Of a stretch of DNA of 64,000 nucleotides, positions 16,042 through 26,653 are shown in pieces (positions within the stretch are counted from its first letter, which is position 1; the number at the start of each line of letters is the position of its first letter). The stretch spans positions 1 to 64,000 of the forward strand of contig CAKUQM010000005.1 of NCBI GenBank assembly GCA_934675465.1, read 5' to 3'. The stretch comes from an uncultured Erysipelotrichaceae bacterium (GTDB lineage Bacteria > Bacillota_I > Bacilli_A > Erysipelotrichales > Erysipelotrichaceae). Under the pieces are notes generated by a model, which had not been told where the DNA came from, made no database searches, and was given only the letters and a program-made list of their open reading frames with translations. The translations under genes and the position numbers were made by a program.

Positions 16042-16801
16042 GTTAATTTTTTCTGATTTAGATGGTACTTTGTTAAATAGTGTTAAAAGTGTTGATGAAA
16101 AGACGGTGGAGTGTATAAAGAATTTAGATCATACACGTTTTATTATTAATACTGGTAGACTTCCTTATAATGTGGATAGTCTTAAGTCTTTTGTGGATTT
16201 GTCTAATATGGTTTGTGGCAATGGATCTTATATAAAGATTGATAATAAGGTTGTTTATAATTGTTTTACTGATAAGGATGAAGCATATACTTTGTTGGAT
16301 TATGCTTATAGTCATGATTTGGTTCCTAGGGTTTTTATGGAGTCTAATTACTATATTACAAGTACTCCTAATCTTTTGACTTTTGTGAAGCCTGCTATTG
16401 TGAGTAAGGATGAATTGTATGAGCTTTTAAAGAAAGAGGAAGTTTATAAGATTGGTTTTATGGAAGATGATCCTAATACTTTAAAGGCAATAGAAGACTT
16501 TATTAAGACTAATACTAAGAATATGATTGCTGAGTATTCTACTAGTAAGTTCTTGGAGTGTCACCACAAGGATGCGTCAAAGGGAAAGGCAATTGATGTG
16601 GTGTCTAATTTGCTTAATATTCCAAAAAACGAAATATTGGCAATAGGTGATAATGAGAATGATTTGTCTATGTTTGATAGGGGTTGTCATAGTGCTTGTC
16701 CTTTGAATGCGAGTGATAAAGTAAAAGCAAGTGTCGAGTATATTTCTGACTTAGATTGTGATCATGATTCTATGGTGGATATAATTGAGCATTTTATGTA
16801 A
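16034..16801 (+). CDS. Cof-type HAD hydrolase
   Basis: A 255-residue HAD-superfamily sugar-phosphate phosphatase of the Cof/YidA type. Motif I is FSDLDGTLLNS at the N-terminus, the cap lies between about 80 and 185, and motif IV is AIGDNENDLSMF, followed by a Lys in the usual place. It overlaps the histidine phosphatase gene and is probably translated by coupling. The substrate is unknown; such enzymes commonly dephosphorylate sugar phosphates or flavin precursors. Confidence 0.9.
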   Translation: MLKLIFSDLDGTLLNSVKSVDEKTVECIKNLDHTRFIINTGRLPYNVDSLKSFVDLSNMVCGNGSYIKIDNKVVYNCFTDKDEAYTLLDYAYSHDLVPRVFMESNYYITSTPNLLTFVKPAIVSKDELYELLKKEEVYKIGFMEDDPNTLKAIEDFIKTNTKNMIAEYSTSKFLECHHKDASKGKAIDVVSNLLNIPKNEILAIGDNENDLSMFDRGCHSACPLNASDKVKASVEYISDLDCDHDSMVDIIEHFM

Positions 16802-16810
16802 TGTTAAAGA

Positions 16811-16849
16811 AAAATGGCTGAGGTCTTTAAACAAGATTTCAGCCATTTT
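16811..16849 (+). terminator. Terminator after the Cof-type phosphatase
   Basis: An 11-bp perfect stem (16811-16821 with 16839-16849) ends in TTTT, with poly-A on the other side, so it may work in both directions. Confidence 0.75.
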
Positions 16850-16903
16850 AGATATAAATATAAGTTACTTAGATGATTCATCAAGTTTATATAATCATAA
16901 TAT

Positions 16904-16955
16904 TTGACATGTATGTCTCATATAAATAAAATATTTGTGACGGGAAGCGTTTACA
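16904..16955 (+). promoter_or_regulatory. Pilus operon promoter with inverted repeat and candidate cre site
   Basis: TTGACA (16904-16909), a 17-base spacer and TAAAAT (16927-16932) make a strong promoter. GACAT-GT-ATGTC (16906-16917) overlaps the -35 box and could be an operator. GGGAAGCGTTTACA (16942-16955) lies at about the start of transcription and differs from the CcpA cre consensus at two positions, suggesting catabolite repression of pili. Confidence 0.6.
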
Positions 16956-16965
16956 TTTTTTAGTT

Positions 16966-17616
16966 ATGGAAAAGAAAGATTTGAGACATTTAAATAGGGA
17001 AGAGTTGATTGATTTGATTTATGAGTTGAAGAAGTCAGATCTTAATGTTGATGGTCCTACTTTTAGTGAGGTTAATAATGAGAAGAAAAGGTTGAGAACA
17101 AGGAGGATGTATGAAAGTGCTTTGTTTAAGACTGTTGGTGTGTTACTGGTAGTGGCAGCTGTTTCGGTATTATTGACTACACTTTGGATGCCTGTTTTAC
17201 AAATATATGGTTCTTCTATGTCTCCCACACTAGAACCAGGTGATCTTGTTTTGTCTGTTAAGAATGAAAAGTTAGAGACTGGTGATGTGGTGGCTTTTTA
17301 TCAAGGTAATAAGCTTTTGATTAAAAGGGTAATCGCAACAAGTGGTCAATGGGTTGATATTGATAATGATGGGGCTGTTACTGTTGACGGTCTAGTTTTA
17401 GATGAACCTTATATTAAAGAGTTGTCACTAGGTAATTGTGATATTGAATTTCCTCATCAAGTAAAGGAAGCTCATTACTTTATTATGGGTGATAATAGAG
17501 ATACTTCTCTAGATTCTAGAGCTAGTGTTATTGGGGATGTTTCAGAAGAACAGATTGAGGGTAAGGTTGTGTTTAGAATCTGGCCTTTGAATAAATTTGG
17601 GAGTATTAGGGGATAA
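16966..17616 (+). CDS. lepB: Pilus-operon type I signal peptidase
   Basis: A 216-residue serine-lysine signal peptidase. The cytosolic N-terminal arm of about 50 residues is longer than usual, followed by one transmembrane segment (about 54-76). Ser84 in YGSSMSPTL and Lys120 in LLIKRVIA form the dyad; MGDNRDTSLDSR is the conserved box. Genes like this (SipA in streptococci) are often found at the start of pilus loci and assist pilin processing or assembly. It is the first gene of the pilus operon. Confidence 0.93.
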   Translation: MEKKDLRHLNREELIDLIYELKKSDLNVDGPTFSEVNNEKKRLRTRRMYESALFKTVGVLLVVAAVSVLLTTLWMPVLQIYGSSMSPTLEPGDLVLSVKNEKLETGDVVAFYQGNKLLIKRVIATSGQWVDIDNDGAVTVDGLVLDEPYIKELSLGNCDIEFPHQVKEAHYFIMGDNRDTSLDSRASVIGDVSEEQIEGKVVFRIWPLNKFGSIRG

Positions 17617-17618
17617 AT

Positions 17619-20600
17619 ATGTTAAGTAGGAGTGACAAATTAAAGAGGAAGAAGATTAATAAGTTCTTATCTTTTATTGTGATTTGTGTTACTTTATCTA
17701 TTTTGATTCTTCCGGCTTTTACGCTAGAGAAGAAGGATGATGATACAAATGACAATAATGGTCCTACTACTGTTGAGAATATAAACGAACGGGGGGGGTA
17801 GAGACATCTGAGGATTCTACCTTAGATCCTGTTGTAAATAATACCGCTAATGAAGAATCTTCTAGTAATGGCGAAACAAATATCATAACTAATGAAGGCG
17901 CTGATGATGAAGAACCTGTGTTGTTGGCAGAAGGTGCAACAACTACTACAACTGGGTTTGATTTGAATGCTCATCCAAGCAATCTAGATTCAATAGTAAT
18001 ATCTTATAAAATTAAAGATACAGATGACTGGACAATCGTTAATAGTGGCGATAGTAATGTCATACCTGCAAATGCATTAATTAGATTAACGGTAAATTTT
18101 AAAGATATTCCAATAAGTGAATTGGAAGCAAATGATAGAAAAATAATATATGAGTTACCAGATATATTACGCAATGCAAACGCTGGTGCCGGCATTACGT
18201 ATAGTGGATCAGAAGTTGCAACGGTTACTGTTTCTAATGGCATTGCAACAATTGAGTTTAAGGAAGAGTTTTTAAATAGTTTGAAAACTGGAGGCCAAGT
18301 TATGGTTCCCAACGCCTACTTTAGGGTTCAAGGAACTGTTAATTTAAAAGAATTGCCACCTGATGGAAAGTATACGTTAACTACTGCTGGTAAGGATTTT
18401 AAATTCAATTTTACAGAAGATGCAGTAGCTCAATATGGCAAGGTTGATGTTAAAAAAGAATGTGTAAGTAAAGAAATTCTTGTTGTTGACGGAGAGAATT
18501 ATCTTTCATATACGATTAAGGTAACCGCTGGAGAGGACGGAAGCAATGATGTTACTGTTGTTGATTCGATTGTTACAGATAACAAAAAAATTGCAACTGA
18601 ATATGTAGGTGTTAATACAACATCAACTGTATTAAATAGAGCCAAAGATTCAGCTAATCAACTTAATCCTTATGAAACGCTTGGTGATTTAAAATCATCG
18701 GGAAGTGTTTATTTAGGTGAAGTATCAACAGAAGCTAAACCAATACCAGATTCTGGCTCTGATATTAATGTCATCAGCAAGCCAGGTGTTTTGGTTTGGA
18801 AAATTGGAAATATGGATCCAAACGAGACCCGTACTTTAACTTACTTTCTAAAGCTTAAAAACGGTGATAATGATGTTTTACAAGATAATATAATCAAGAA
18901 CAAAGCTGATATTTATTCAAAAACATATAAGAAAGCTTATTCTGAATCTTCTTTTAAACCGGGAATAGAAGAAAGAATGATAAAAACAGCTTTAAATGCC
19001 GTTAGATATGAAATGGATGGAACATATAAAATTGATTATCGGTTAGATTATGAATTGTACAAGGAGAAGAATAATTATCCTTTAAAGAACTTTGAATTTT
19101 ATGATTTTTTGGATTATACACCACGAGGATATTATATTGATCCAAGTATACGCAATTATGTTAACTATGATTATGATTCCATAAAATTATTTTTCAAAAA
19201 ATATGGAGAAACTGATGCCGTTGAAGTTAATCCTAGTAAATATGATGTGAAATGGTCGGATAGCACGGGTAACTTTAAGAAAATAACTGAGTGGACTGAT
19301 AAAGACTCTATAGTAAGATTTAAAGTTAGTGGCAGTGAGAGCGATCCAATTACGATTAATCCAAGTGACTATTACTATGTAACATATAGTCTTACTGTCG
19401 AACCTGATGTATTTGCGATAATGCAAACAAATAATTTAAAAATAATGAATACTTATCTTTCTAATGCATCTAATGCGACAAAAAATTTCGGTGACTTTAT
19501 AGAAAGATACGCTACTGAAAAAGAAATAGGTAATTATAGTTGGGATAGTAAGTCTGTAAGCAATGCTACAACTTCTGTTTCAACAATAACAATGGCTGCT
19601 AGCGATAATAAATTTGTATTTAACGGTACTGCCATTGAAAATGATAGTAGTAGCACTAGTGATTTTGAAGTGCCTGTTGGCAGCTATATGTACACAGTCA
19701 ATGTTAATCAAACCCAAGGTGATTGGGATGCGACTGGTGTTGAAATGGCCGATGAGATGAGTCCAAATAACATGGAATATGTTGGTTATGTTCGCATTGA
19801 TGCGTGTGAATATGATTCTACAAAAACTGATAAGTATCCAGTAAAGGAAACTAAATGGGTTAAAGTAGATGGTTTGAATAGTTTTAAATTAAAGCCATCT
19901 GACTTAGGGTGGACAAATAATAAATATGCTTATAAGTTCACATATTTTGCAAAACCAGTTAATAAGGAAAATTATTCAATTACAGAGGTTAAAAATGATT
20001 TTAAATTAAATGGCGATGTGGTTGGAAGAAACGGGCAAACACATAAAATAGATAATATTCATTCTTCTAATAGTGTAAAATTCACTGGTGAGTATTCATT
20101 AAATGTTAACAAGTCGGCATGGTACTATGAATCACCTAGTGCAGGTTCTTGGGCAAAAGGAAAACTATATTGGGTGATTGAAGTTAATACTTCTATCATT
20201 AAACAAGACACAATCTTTAGAGATACAATTAGAACTCAAAATGAATTGGTAGAAGGAACCAGAGACAAATATGCAAACTCATATTTGCATGATGATTCGT
20301 TTAAGGCTTATAGAGGTATATTGCCAGAAGGAAAAACGGTTACAAGCTATGAAACTTTGGATGATCTTTTGAATACTAGTTATCTTACTGATATAGGTGA
20401 TAAGTTTGAAACTACATATTTAAATAATGACTCTGTTGGTTTTAGTGGGAATAATAAGAGTGCGCTAGATATCAAACCAAAGGAAGATATTCCACTTACT
20501 GGTGGCGAAAAAGCATATTTCATAATTATGACAGAACCATCTTCTTTGCCACAAAATTATCGTGATAAATTTATTTTTGGTAACATGATTAGTACAAGCG

Positions 20601-22537
20601 AAAACAATAATGCTTTTGTGAACCTAGGGACAGCACAGAAGCCTTTGTGTGGCGGTGGAGATATTTTAAAAGAATTTGGCTCAAGCATATCTTACGATGG
20701 ACACACTATCACAAAAGATGATTTTGGTGGTAGGGGCGGAGATGTTGCTGAAGACAAAATAAAAGAATTTGGTCCTGGTAAATATATTTCCTGGGCGTTT
20801 AAAGTAAATTATAGTGGCGAACTCACAGGCTCTTATAGAATTTTAGAAACAGTTCCAGATGGAATGGAGTTGACTTATATTCGTATTAAGTGGGTCGCTA
20901 CTAGTCAAGGAACAATAAATTCAAAGGAAATAGCTAATATTGAAACCGAAGGCTGGACTAAGAAAACTATTACTGCAAAATCAGACAACTATAGAAATGA
21001 AACAACGACTTATTATACTAAGGGGAATAAAGCTTTAATTGAATTAGGTGATTTCAAATCTCATAGTAATGTTTCGGTAGATGGATATGCAGTGGATGTA
21101 CAAGTTGTATGTAGAGTAACTGATCCTGATTTATTGTTGGGTGCAGTTAGTAGCAAGGCATTTACAAATAGTGTTGAACTTCAAACCGATACTGGAGTTC
21201 CAATCAGCACGGCTAAATCTGATGCAACAGTTACTTCTGAAAGAATTGACAAAAACTTTATCAAGAGTACTGGTGATAAAATTGATTTTACAATTATTGC
21301 GAATTCTTACAAGCCTGGTACATCTGATAAGATTAAGCTGATAGATGTCTTGAGTAATACTTTATTGCTTGATACAAAATCAATTAAAGTAGTAGATTTT
21401 GTGGATAATACAGATGTTGCGTTTACTGCTTCTTATATAAAAGATAAACATAGATTAGAGATTGAAATTCCAAGTGGTATACCAATTAAAATTACTTATA
21501 CTGCATCCGTTAATGCACCACCTGATCAATATGTAAGTTTTTCAAATGTTGCATATTGGGAGAACTATGAAACAGGTGGAACTGAAGTTAAAAAAGATAG
21601 TTATAAATATGATGCCGGTGGTGAAATATTTGAAGGAACAAATATCAATTTAGACATCATTAAACAAGATGAGTATAATACTGCACTTTATTTAAGTGGG
21701 GCTGAGTTTGAGATTGTTGAGTGTACAAGAAATGAAGATGGAAGTTTCACGATAGATCCTTCTAAGCCTAAGGCTACAGGTACAACTGATTCAAACGGCG
21801 AATTAAAGTTTGGAACTACATCTGGTTATGCAATGAACTGCAATACTGTTTATCAAGTAATAGAAACGAAAGCTCCAGATGGATATGTATTAGACTCTAT
21901 GCCTCAATATATTATTGTGCCTAGAAAAGTTTCTGGAGCAAGTGAATATAGTGATTATGTTACGAAGTGTATTGCTGATAATAACATTCAAAAACAATAT
22001 AAAACTACATTCAAACTTGAGATAACTAACCGTAAAGGTGAAATAGAAGTTGAAAAGAAGTTTAAGAATGCCGGCGGTAATGATAAGAATCCTATAAAGG
22101 GTGAGTATAAATTTGGGCTATATACAGATGAAGGTGTTACTAAAGTCCAAGAAAAGTCGATTATATACAATCAAACTGATACTACATCTAGTGCAACAAA
22201 AACTGTAAAGTTTATTGATATAGATTTAAACAAAACCTATTATGTCTATGAATTAGATGATAGTGGAAATCCAATAAAGGGTTCTACTACTATTCCAATA
22301 ATAAATGGAATGGAGTATATAACTTCTTACAAGACAAATAATGTTGATGGTTCTAATGGAATGACATTAACTTCTACTTCTAGTACTGGTAAAGTTACTG
22401 TTACTAATCAAGTATATACAAGACAATTACCTGCTACAGGAGGTAATGGAATTAATGGTTACATTAAGTCAGGAGCAATATTAATGTTGCTGACGGGAGT
22501 GCTATTAATGAAAAAAATAAGTAATAAGTCTAAATAA
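17619..22537 (+). CDS. Giant LPATG pilus adhesin (tip pilin), frame broken at a G8 tract: phase-OFF
   Basis: Read as one gene, this encodes a 1,639-residue surface adhesin, but the frame is interrupted at eight consecutive G (17791-17798). The first 60 codons hold the basic start and export signal (about residues 8-36) and end at TAG just after the tract; the rest stays open from there to 22537. One added G, or two lost, restores the frame. The long ectodomain has repeated beta-sandwich-like segments, then two SpaA/CnaB-type domains (YQVIETKAPDGY marks one isopeptide site), LPATG, a membrane helix and a basic tail. AGGGGA precedes the ATG at 17619. A GTG at 17918 could begin only an unexported fragment. 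Confidence 0.85.
17791..17798 (+). repeat. Poly-G tract (G8), candidate phase-variation switch in the adhesin gene
   Basis: Eight G in an AT-rich gene, at codons 58-60, right after the export signal. Slippage by one base would turn full-length adhesin on or off. Its flanks resemble those of the second G8 tract at 25367. Confidence 0.85.
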
Positions 22538-22660
22538 ATAGGCATGAAATATTACATAAAACAAACTGATATTCATAATAACGAAAGGAGATAAGATTTA
22601 TGAAGATAATTAAAAGACTGACTACAATACTGTTTACAATCATGATGGTATTGATGACTA
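22521..22660 (+). repeat. Pilin intergenic and signal-peptide repeat, copy 1
   Basis: A small hairpin (22528-22543), a weak TTACAT/CATAAT promoter-like pair (22552-22579), the AAAGGAG ribosome site and the first codons of pilin A. It is closely repeated before pilin B, marking a tandem gene duplication. Confidence 0.75.
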
Positions 22661-24147
22661 CTACTATGGTATTTGCGGATGAACCCGCAGATACAGCCGA
22701 AGGTGTATCACCAACTGATAAGGGTACTATAACAATTACAAATGCTATAAAAGATCAAGATTATAAAGTCTATAAGATTTTTGATTTAGAGAGTTATAGT
22801 GGAACAAACTATTCTTATAAGGTTGTAGATAAGTGGGCTAACTTCTTTGCAAGGACTGGTGGAGGATATGGTTATATAACCCTTGATGATGATGGTTATA
22901 TAAAATCATTTAATTTAACTGAAACGAATGCACCAGTATTTGCTAGGAAAGCATTACGATATGCACAAGATGTTTCTAATGGTGTTAGTGCCATCACCAG
23001 TTCACCAACCATAACTGACAACGCTGACGGAACACAAACAATTACATATAACGATGTTGATATGGGCTATTATCTAGTTGATTCTAGTGTGGGTGCTTTA
23101 TGTTCTTTGAACACAACAAATTTAACTGCAACCATTAAAGAAAAGAATAGTGTCCCTACTGTCGAAAAGAAGGTAAGACGTCAAGGTGGGAGTTCTTATG
23201 GTAATAATATCAACGCCGATATGGGGCAAGTATTAGAATTCCAAACAATCATAACTGTGGGAGATGGAGCTCAAAACTATAAATTACACGATAAGATGGA
23301 TGCTGGTTTAACATATAATAATTCATCGTTGAAAGTTAATATTAAGAAAACTACAGATTCTGGTTATTCGATTCTAGATTCAGCAAATTATACTGTGTCT
23401 TTTCCTGCTATAGATGGTGATACATTTGATATAGAATTTAAACAAAATTTCCTTGATGGACTTAAAAAAGATGACCAAATCATGGTTGAATATGAAGCAA
23501 CATTAAATGAAAACGCTAAAATTCAAGATAAAAACGTTAATAAGACATGGCTTGTTTATGGTGATAATAAAACAAGCAATTATGGCGAAGCAACTATAAA
23601 AACGTTCCGTATTCCTGTATTCAAGTTTTATAAGCCAAATGCCACAGCTACAGAAACTCCTCTTGCTGGCGCAAAATTCAAATTAAGCACCAATCGTAGA
23701 GCTAATTTAAACAATGATGATGATTTTATAAAATTTGTATATGACACCAATGACGCTACTAATCCTGATAAAAATGTTTATCGAAAGGCATTAGACAGTG
23801 AAATTGCTACTACTATAGAAGTAGCGACTAATGATAAAGGTTATGCTACTTTCCAAGGATTAGTAGATGGAACTTATTATTTGTATGAAACTGAAGCACC
23901 TAAAGGATATAACAAATTAAAGAACCCTGTTCAAATTAATATTGAATCTTCAGGTTTGGTTACATTCATAATCCCAGGAGGAAGTTTACAATATGTTAGA
24001 CCTTATCAACCAGTTAAAATTGAAAACAAGACTGGTACAGTACTACCTTCAACAGGTGGTGTAGGTACAACAATGATGTATATTGTGGGTGCTATGCTGT
24101 TGATTGGTTCAGGTGTATTGTTAATTACTAAAAAGAATATGAAATAG
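22600..24147 (+). CDS. LPSTG-anchored SpaA-type pilin A
   Basis: A 515-residue isopeptide-forming backbone pilin. There is a signal peptide ending near VFADEP (about residue 27), an N-terminal domain, then VPTVEKKV (185-192) whose Lys is the likely inter-subunit bond donor. A GramPos pilin/CnaB core and an E-box (YLYETEAPKGY) follow, with LPSTG at 482-486, a membrane helix and a basic tail. AAAGGAG precedes the ATG. It is a tandem duplicate of pilin B: both ends are nearly identical, the middle is diverged. Confidence 0.92.
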   Translation: MKIIKRLTTILFTIMMVLMTTTMVFADEPADTAEGVSPTDKGTITITNAIKDQDYKVYKIFDLESYSGTNYSYKVVDKWANFFARTGGGYGYITLDDDGYIKSFNLTETNAPVFARKALRYAQDVSNGVSAITSSPTITDNADGTQTITYNDVDMGYYLVDSSVGALCSLNTTNLTATIKEKNSVPTVEKKVRRQGGSSYGNNINADMGQVLEFQTIITVGDGAQNYKLHDKMDAGLTYNNSSLKVNIKKTTDSGYSILDSANYTVSFPAIDGDTFDIEFKQNFLDGLKKDDQIMVEYEATLNENAKIQDKNVNKTWLVYGDNKTSNYGEATIKTFRIPVFKFYKPNATATETPLAGAKFKLSTNRRANLNNDDDFIKFVYDTNDATNPDKNVYRKALDSEIATTIEVATNDKGYATFQGLVDGTYYLYETEAPKGYNKLKNPVQINIESSGLVTFIIPGGSLQYVRPYQPVKIENKTGTVLPSTGGVGTTMMYIVGAMLLIGSGVLLITKKNMK

Positions 24148-24160
24148 TTATCTAATTAAA

Positions 24161-24300
24161 GTAATAAGTCTATATGAATAGACATTATATATTACATAAA
24201 ACTTATAGATATTCATAAGAAAGAAAGGAGACAAGAATTATGAAGATGATTAAAAGGCTGACTACAATACTGTTTACAATCATGATGGTATTGGCGACTA
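24161..24300 (+). repeat. Pilin intergenic and signal-peptide repeat, copy 2
   Basis: Second copy of the duplicated unit, with hairpin 24168-24183, the TTACAT box, ribosome site and signal-peptide codons. A run of more than 30 identical bases inside the signal-peptide region is shared with copy 1. Confidence 0.75.
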
Positions 24301-25715
24301 CTAATATGGTGTTTGCTGCTGGAACTGGATCTATTACTATTAATAATGCCATCAAAGATCAAACCTATAATATTTATAAAATCATGGAGTTAGAAAGTTT
24401 TAATGGTGATAATTACGCTTATAAATTATCTGATACTAATTGGATTGATTTTATAAAAAATACCGATAGACAACAAACTATTCAAATTATTGATGAAACA
24501 AATGGAATAGTTAAGTGGATTGCAGATAAAACAGATTCAACTGTTCAAGGTTTTGCTAAAAAGGCTCTAAATTATGCTAAAACTAAGAATCTACCTGCTA
24601 CTGATACTATAGTTGCAACAGGTGCAACTGTAACTTTTGATTTTTTAGAGTTGGGCTATTATTTGGTTGATTCTAGTGCTGGCGCATTATGTAATTTAAC
24701 AACCACTGATGAAGATGTAACTATTGAAGAAAAGAATAGTGCCCCTACAGTTGTAAAAAATGTAAATACCTTAGGTGGTTTTTATTCAGATGAGGCTACT
24801 CACAATATAGGTGCGCCTTTCTCTACAAGAATAACAATCACTGTTGGTAAAGGAGCACAAAATTATGTTTTACATGATAAGGCAGACCCAGGTTTAACTA
24901 TTGATACTTCTAGTGTAAGCGTAAGTTATAAAAATGTAACACAACCTGACAACAATACATTCTACAAGGTGGTTACTACTGGATTAGAGGGAACTGACCC
25001 ATGTAATTTCCATATCGAATTCTTGGACTATTCAAGATTAACGGAAGGGGATACAATCAACGTTTATTACACTATGCATCTAAATAAAGATGCTAATCTT
25101 TATTATCATGACAATATTAATAAAGCATGGCTTACTTACGGAGATGAAAATGTTTCGACAACTGAGAGTAAAGTAAATGTGCAGACTTTACAATTTCAAT
25201 TATTTAAATATACTGATGTTGCAGGTATAGAAACACCTCTTGCAGGCGTGAAATTCAAATTGACTGACAAAAATGGTGATGTTATTAAATTAATTAAATC
25301 TCAAGACGAAGATACAACTGTTACAGGAAAGTATTTAACATATCGTCCTCTTGATAAAAACGAAACGGGGGGGGTCGAAGAATTTATAACTCCTTCGTTG
25401 GGTAAAATCACAATTAAGGGTCTAGCCGCTGGAAAGTATTATCTAACTGAAATTGAAGCTCCTAAGGGCTATAACAAATTAAATAAAGATATAGAAATAG
25501 AGATTAATAGTGGTGGTGCTATCGAGTACAAAGAACGTGATTCTATGGGTGCTGGTTCAGTTGTTTCGTTTGATGAATTTATAAAAATTGAAAACAAAAC
25601 TGGTACAGTATTACCTTCAACAGGTGGTGTAGGTACAACAATGATGTATATTGTGGGTGCTGTGTTATTAATTGGTTCAGGTGTAATATTAATTACTAAG
25701 AAGAATGTTAAATAA
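24240..25715 (+). CDS. LPSTG-anchored SpaA-type pilin B with in-frame G8 tract
   Basis: A 491-residue paralogue of pilin A, with signal peptide (about 1-26), PTVVKNV as the likely pilin-motif region, the CnaB core, E-box YYLTEIEAPKGY, and LPSTG at 458-462 with membrane anchor. Eight G at 25367-25374 encode Thr376-Gly-Gly-Val379; here they are in frame, so this gene is ON. A one-base slip would truncate the protein before the E-box and the sorting signal. AAAGGAG precedes the ATG. Whether A or B forms the shaft cannot be decided from sequence. Confidence 0.92.
   Translation: MKMIKRLTTILFTIMMVLATTNMVFAAGTGSITINNAIKDQTYNIYKIMELESFNGDNYAYKLSDTNWIDFIKNTDRQQTIQIIDETNGIVKWIADKTDSTVQGFAKKALNYAKTKNLPATDTIVATGATVTFDFLELGYYLVDSSAGALCNLTTTDEDVTIEEKNSAPTVVKNVNTLGGFYSDEATHNIGAPFSTRITITVGKGAQNYVLHDKADPGLTIDTSSVSVSYKNVTQPDNNTFYKVVTTGLEGTDPCNFHIEFLDYSRLTEGDTINVYYTMHLNKDANLYYHDNINKAWLTYGDENVSTTESKVNVQTLQFQLFKYTDVAGIETPLAGVKFKLTDKNGDVIKLIKSQDEDTTVTGKYLTYRPLDKNETGGVEEFITPSLGKITIKGLAAGKYYLTEIEAPKGYNKLNKDIEIEINSGGAIEYKERDSMGAGSVVSFDEFIKIENKTGTVLPSTGGVGTTMMYIVGAVLLIGSGVILITKKNVK
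25367..25374 (+). repeat. Poly-G tract (G8), candidate phase-variation switch in pilin B
   Basis: Eight G at codons 376-379. The flanks (AAACGAAAC before, GTCGAAG at the end) closely resemble those of the adhesin tract. Confidence 0.8.
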
Positions 25716-25727
25716 TTGAGTTGTTAT

Positions 25728-25756
25728 GGAGATGGTGGGGGTCATCATCTCCTTCT
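25728..25756 (+). terminator. Hairpin between pilin B and sortase genes
   Basis: GGAGATG (25728-25734) pairs with CATCTCC (25746-25752); the following T-run is weak (TTCT). It may attenuate transcription, lowering sortase relative to pilin, or mark an mRNA processing site. Confidence 0.55.
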
Positions 25757-25783
25757 ACAACATTAAGGAGAGGAGCTGTAATT

Positions 25784-26653
25784 GTGAGGAAGCATATAAG
25801 TACAATTATTTTATGTATTACTTTTATTACAGGCTTGTCCTTACTGTTGTATCCAACGGTAAGTAATTATTGGAACTCACAGCATCAAACACAGGCTGTT
25901 GTTGATTATACTGAGCGTATTGAAAAGATGGATGATAGTGATAAGTTATACGAGATAGGTCGGGCTGTGGATTATAATTCATTGTTGGTGGACAATGGTA
26001 GAAGATTTAGTCCTGGTAAAGAAGAAAAGGAGTTTTATAATTCGGTTCTAAGTGTAGATGATAATGGGATGATGGGTTATATCACAATTCCTGAGCTTTG
26101 TTTAAAATTAGCTATCTATCATGGTGTAGATGAGTCGATATTACAAGTAGGTATAGGACATATTGAAGGTTCTTCGCTTCCTGTTGGTGGTGAGAGTACA
26201 CATTGTGTCTTGTCAGGGCATAGAGGACTTCCTAGTGCTAAGTTGTTTACTGATATAGATAAGTTAGAACTTGGAGATGTGTTTATGTTACATGTCTATG
26301 ATGAGGTTTTGACTTATGAGGTTGATCAGATTCTTATTGTAGAGCCTGAGGATTATAGTGCTTTAGCTATTGAAGAGGGAGAAGATTATTGTACCCTTAT
26401 TACTTGTACTCCCTATGGCATTAATACTCATAGGTTGTTAGTAAGAGGACATAGGATTGAGAATAAGATTATTGATGGTACAAGGGTTACATCTGATGCG
26501 ATTAAGGTAAATAAGTATCTTGTGATTGCCTGTGTTAGTTTACTGTTGTTGTTTATTTATTATTTATTGGTGTTGATTATTAGACTATATAAGAAGAAAA
26601 GATATGATGATTATGAAAGAAAGAAAAGGGCGATATTACGTGAGAAGAAATAG
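25784..26653 (+). CDS. Class C (pilin-polymerising) sortase
   Basis: A 289-residue sortase that should join pilin subunits by LPSTG transpeptidation. It has an N-terminal transmembrane segment, the catalytic His in LSGHRGLP, Cys208 in TLITCTPYG, and Arg in RLLVRGHR, plus a C-terminal transmembrane segment, all typical of class C. The start is GTG at 25784 behind AAGGAGAGGAG; the ORF extends upstream through the hairpin but without a ribosome site. The next gene starts inside its 3' end. Confidence 0.92.
   Translation: MRKHISTIILCITFITGLSLLLYPTVSNYWNSQHQTQAVVDYTERIEKMDDSDKLYEIGRAVDYNSLLVDNGRRFSPGKEEKEFYNSVLSVDDNGMMGYITIPELCLKLAIYHGVDESILQVGIGHIEGSSLPVGGESTHCVLSGHRGLPSAKLFTDIDKLELGDVFMLHVYDEVLTYEVDQILIVEPEDYSALAIEEGEDYCTLITCTPYGINTHRLLVRGHRIENKIIDGTRVTSDAIKVNKYLVIACVSLLLLFIYYLLVLIIRLYKKKRYDDYERKKRAILREKK

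Noticed and set aside
17918..22537. Treating the giant adhesin as an intact gene starting with GTG at 17918
   Set aside because: That start has no ribosome site and would leave an LPATG protein without an export signal; the signal lies upstream in the other frame across the G8 run.
25735..25741. G-rich run between pilin B and the sortase as a third contingency tract
   Set aside because: It is only five G, non-coding, and forms the loop of a hairpin.
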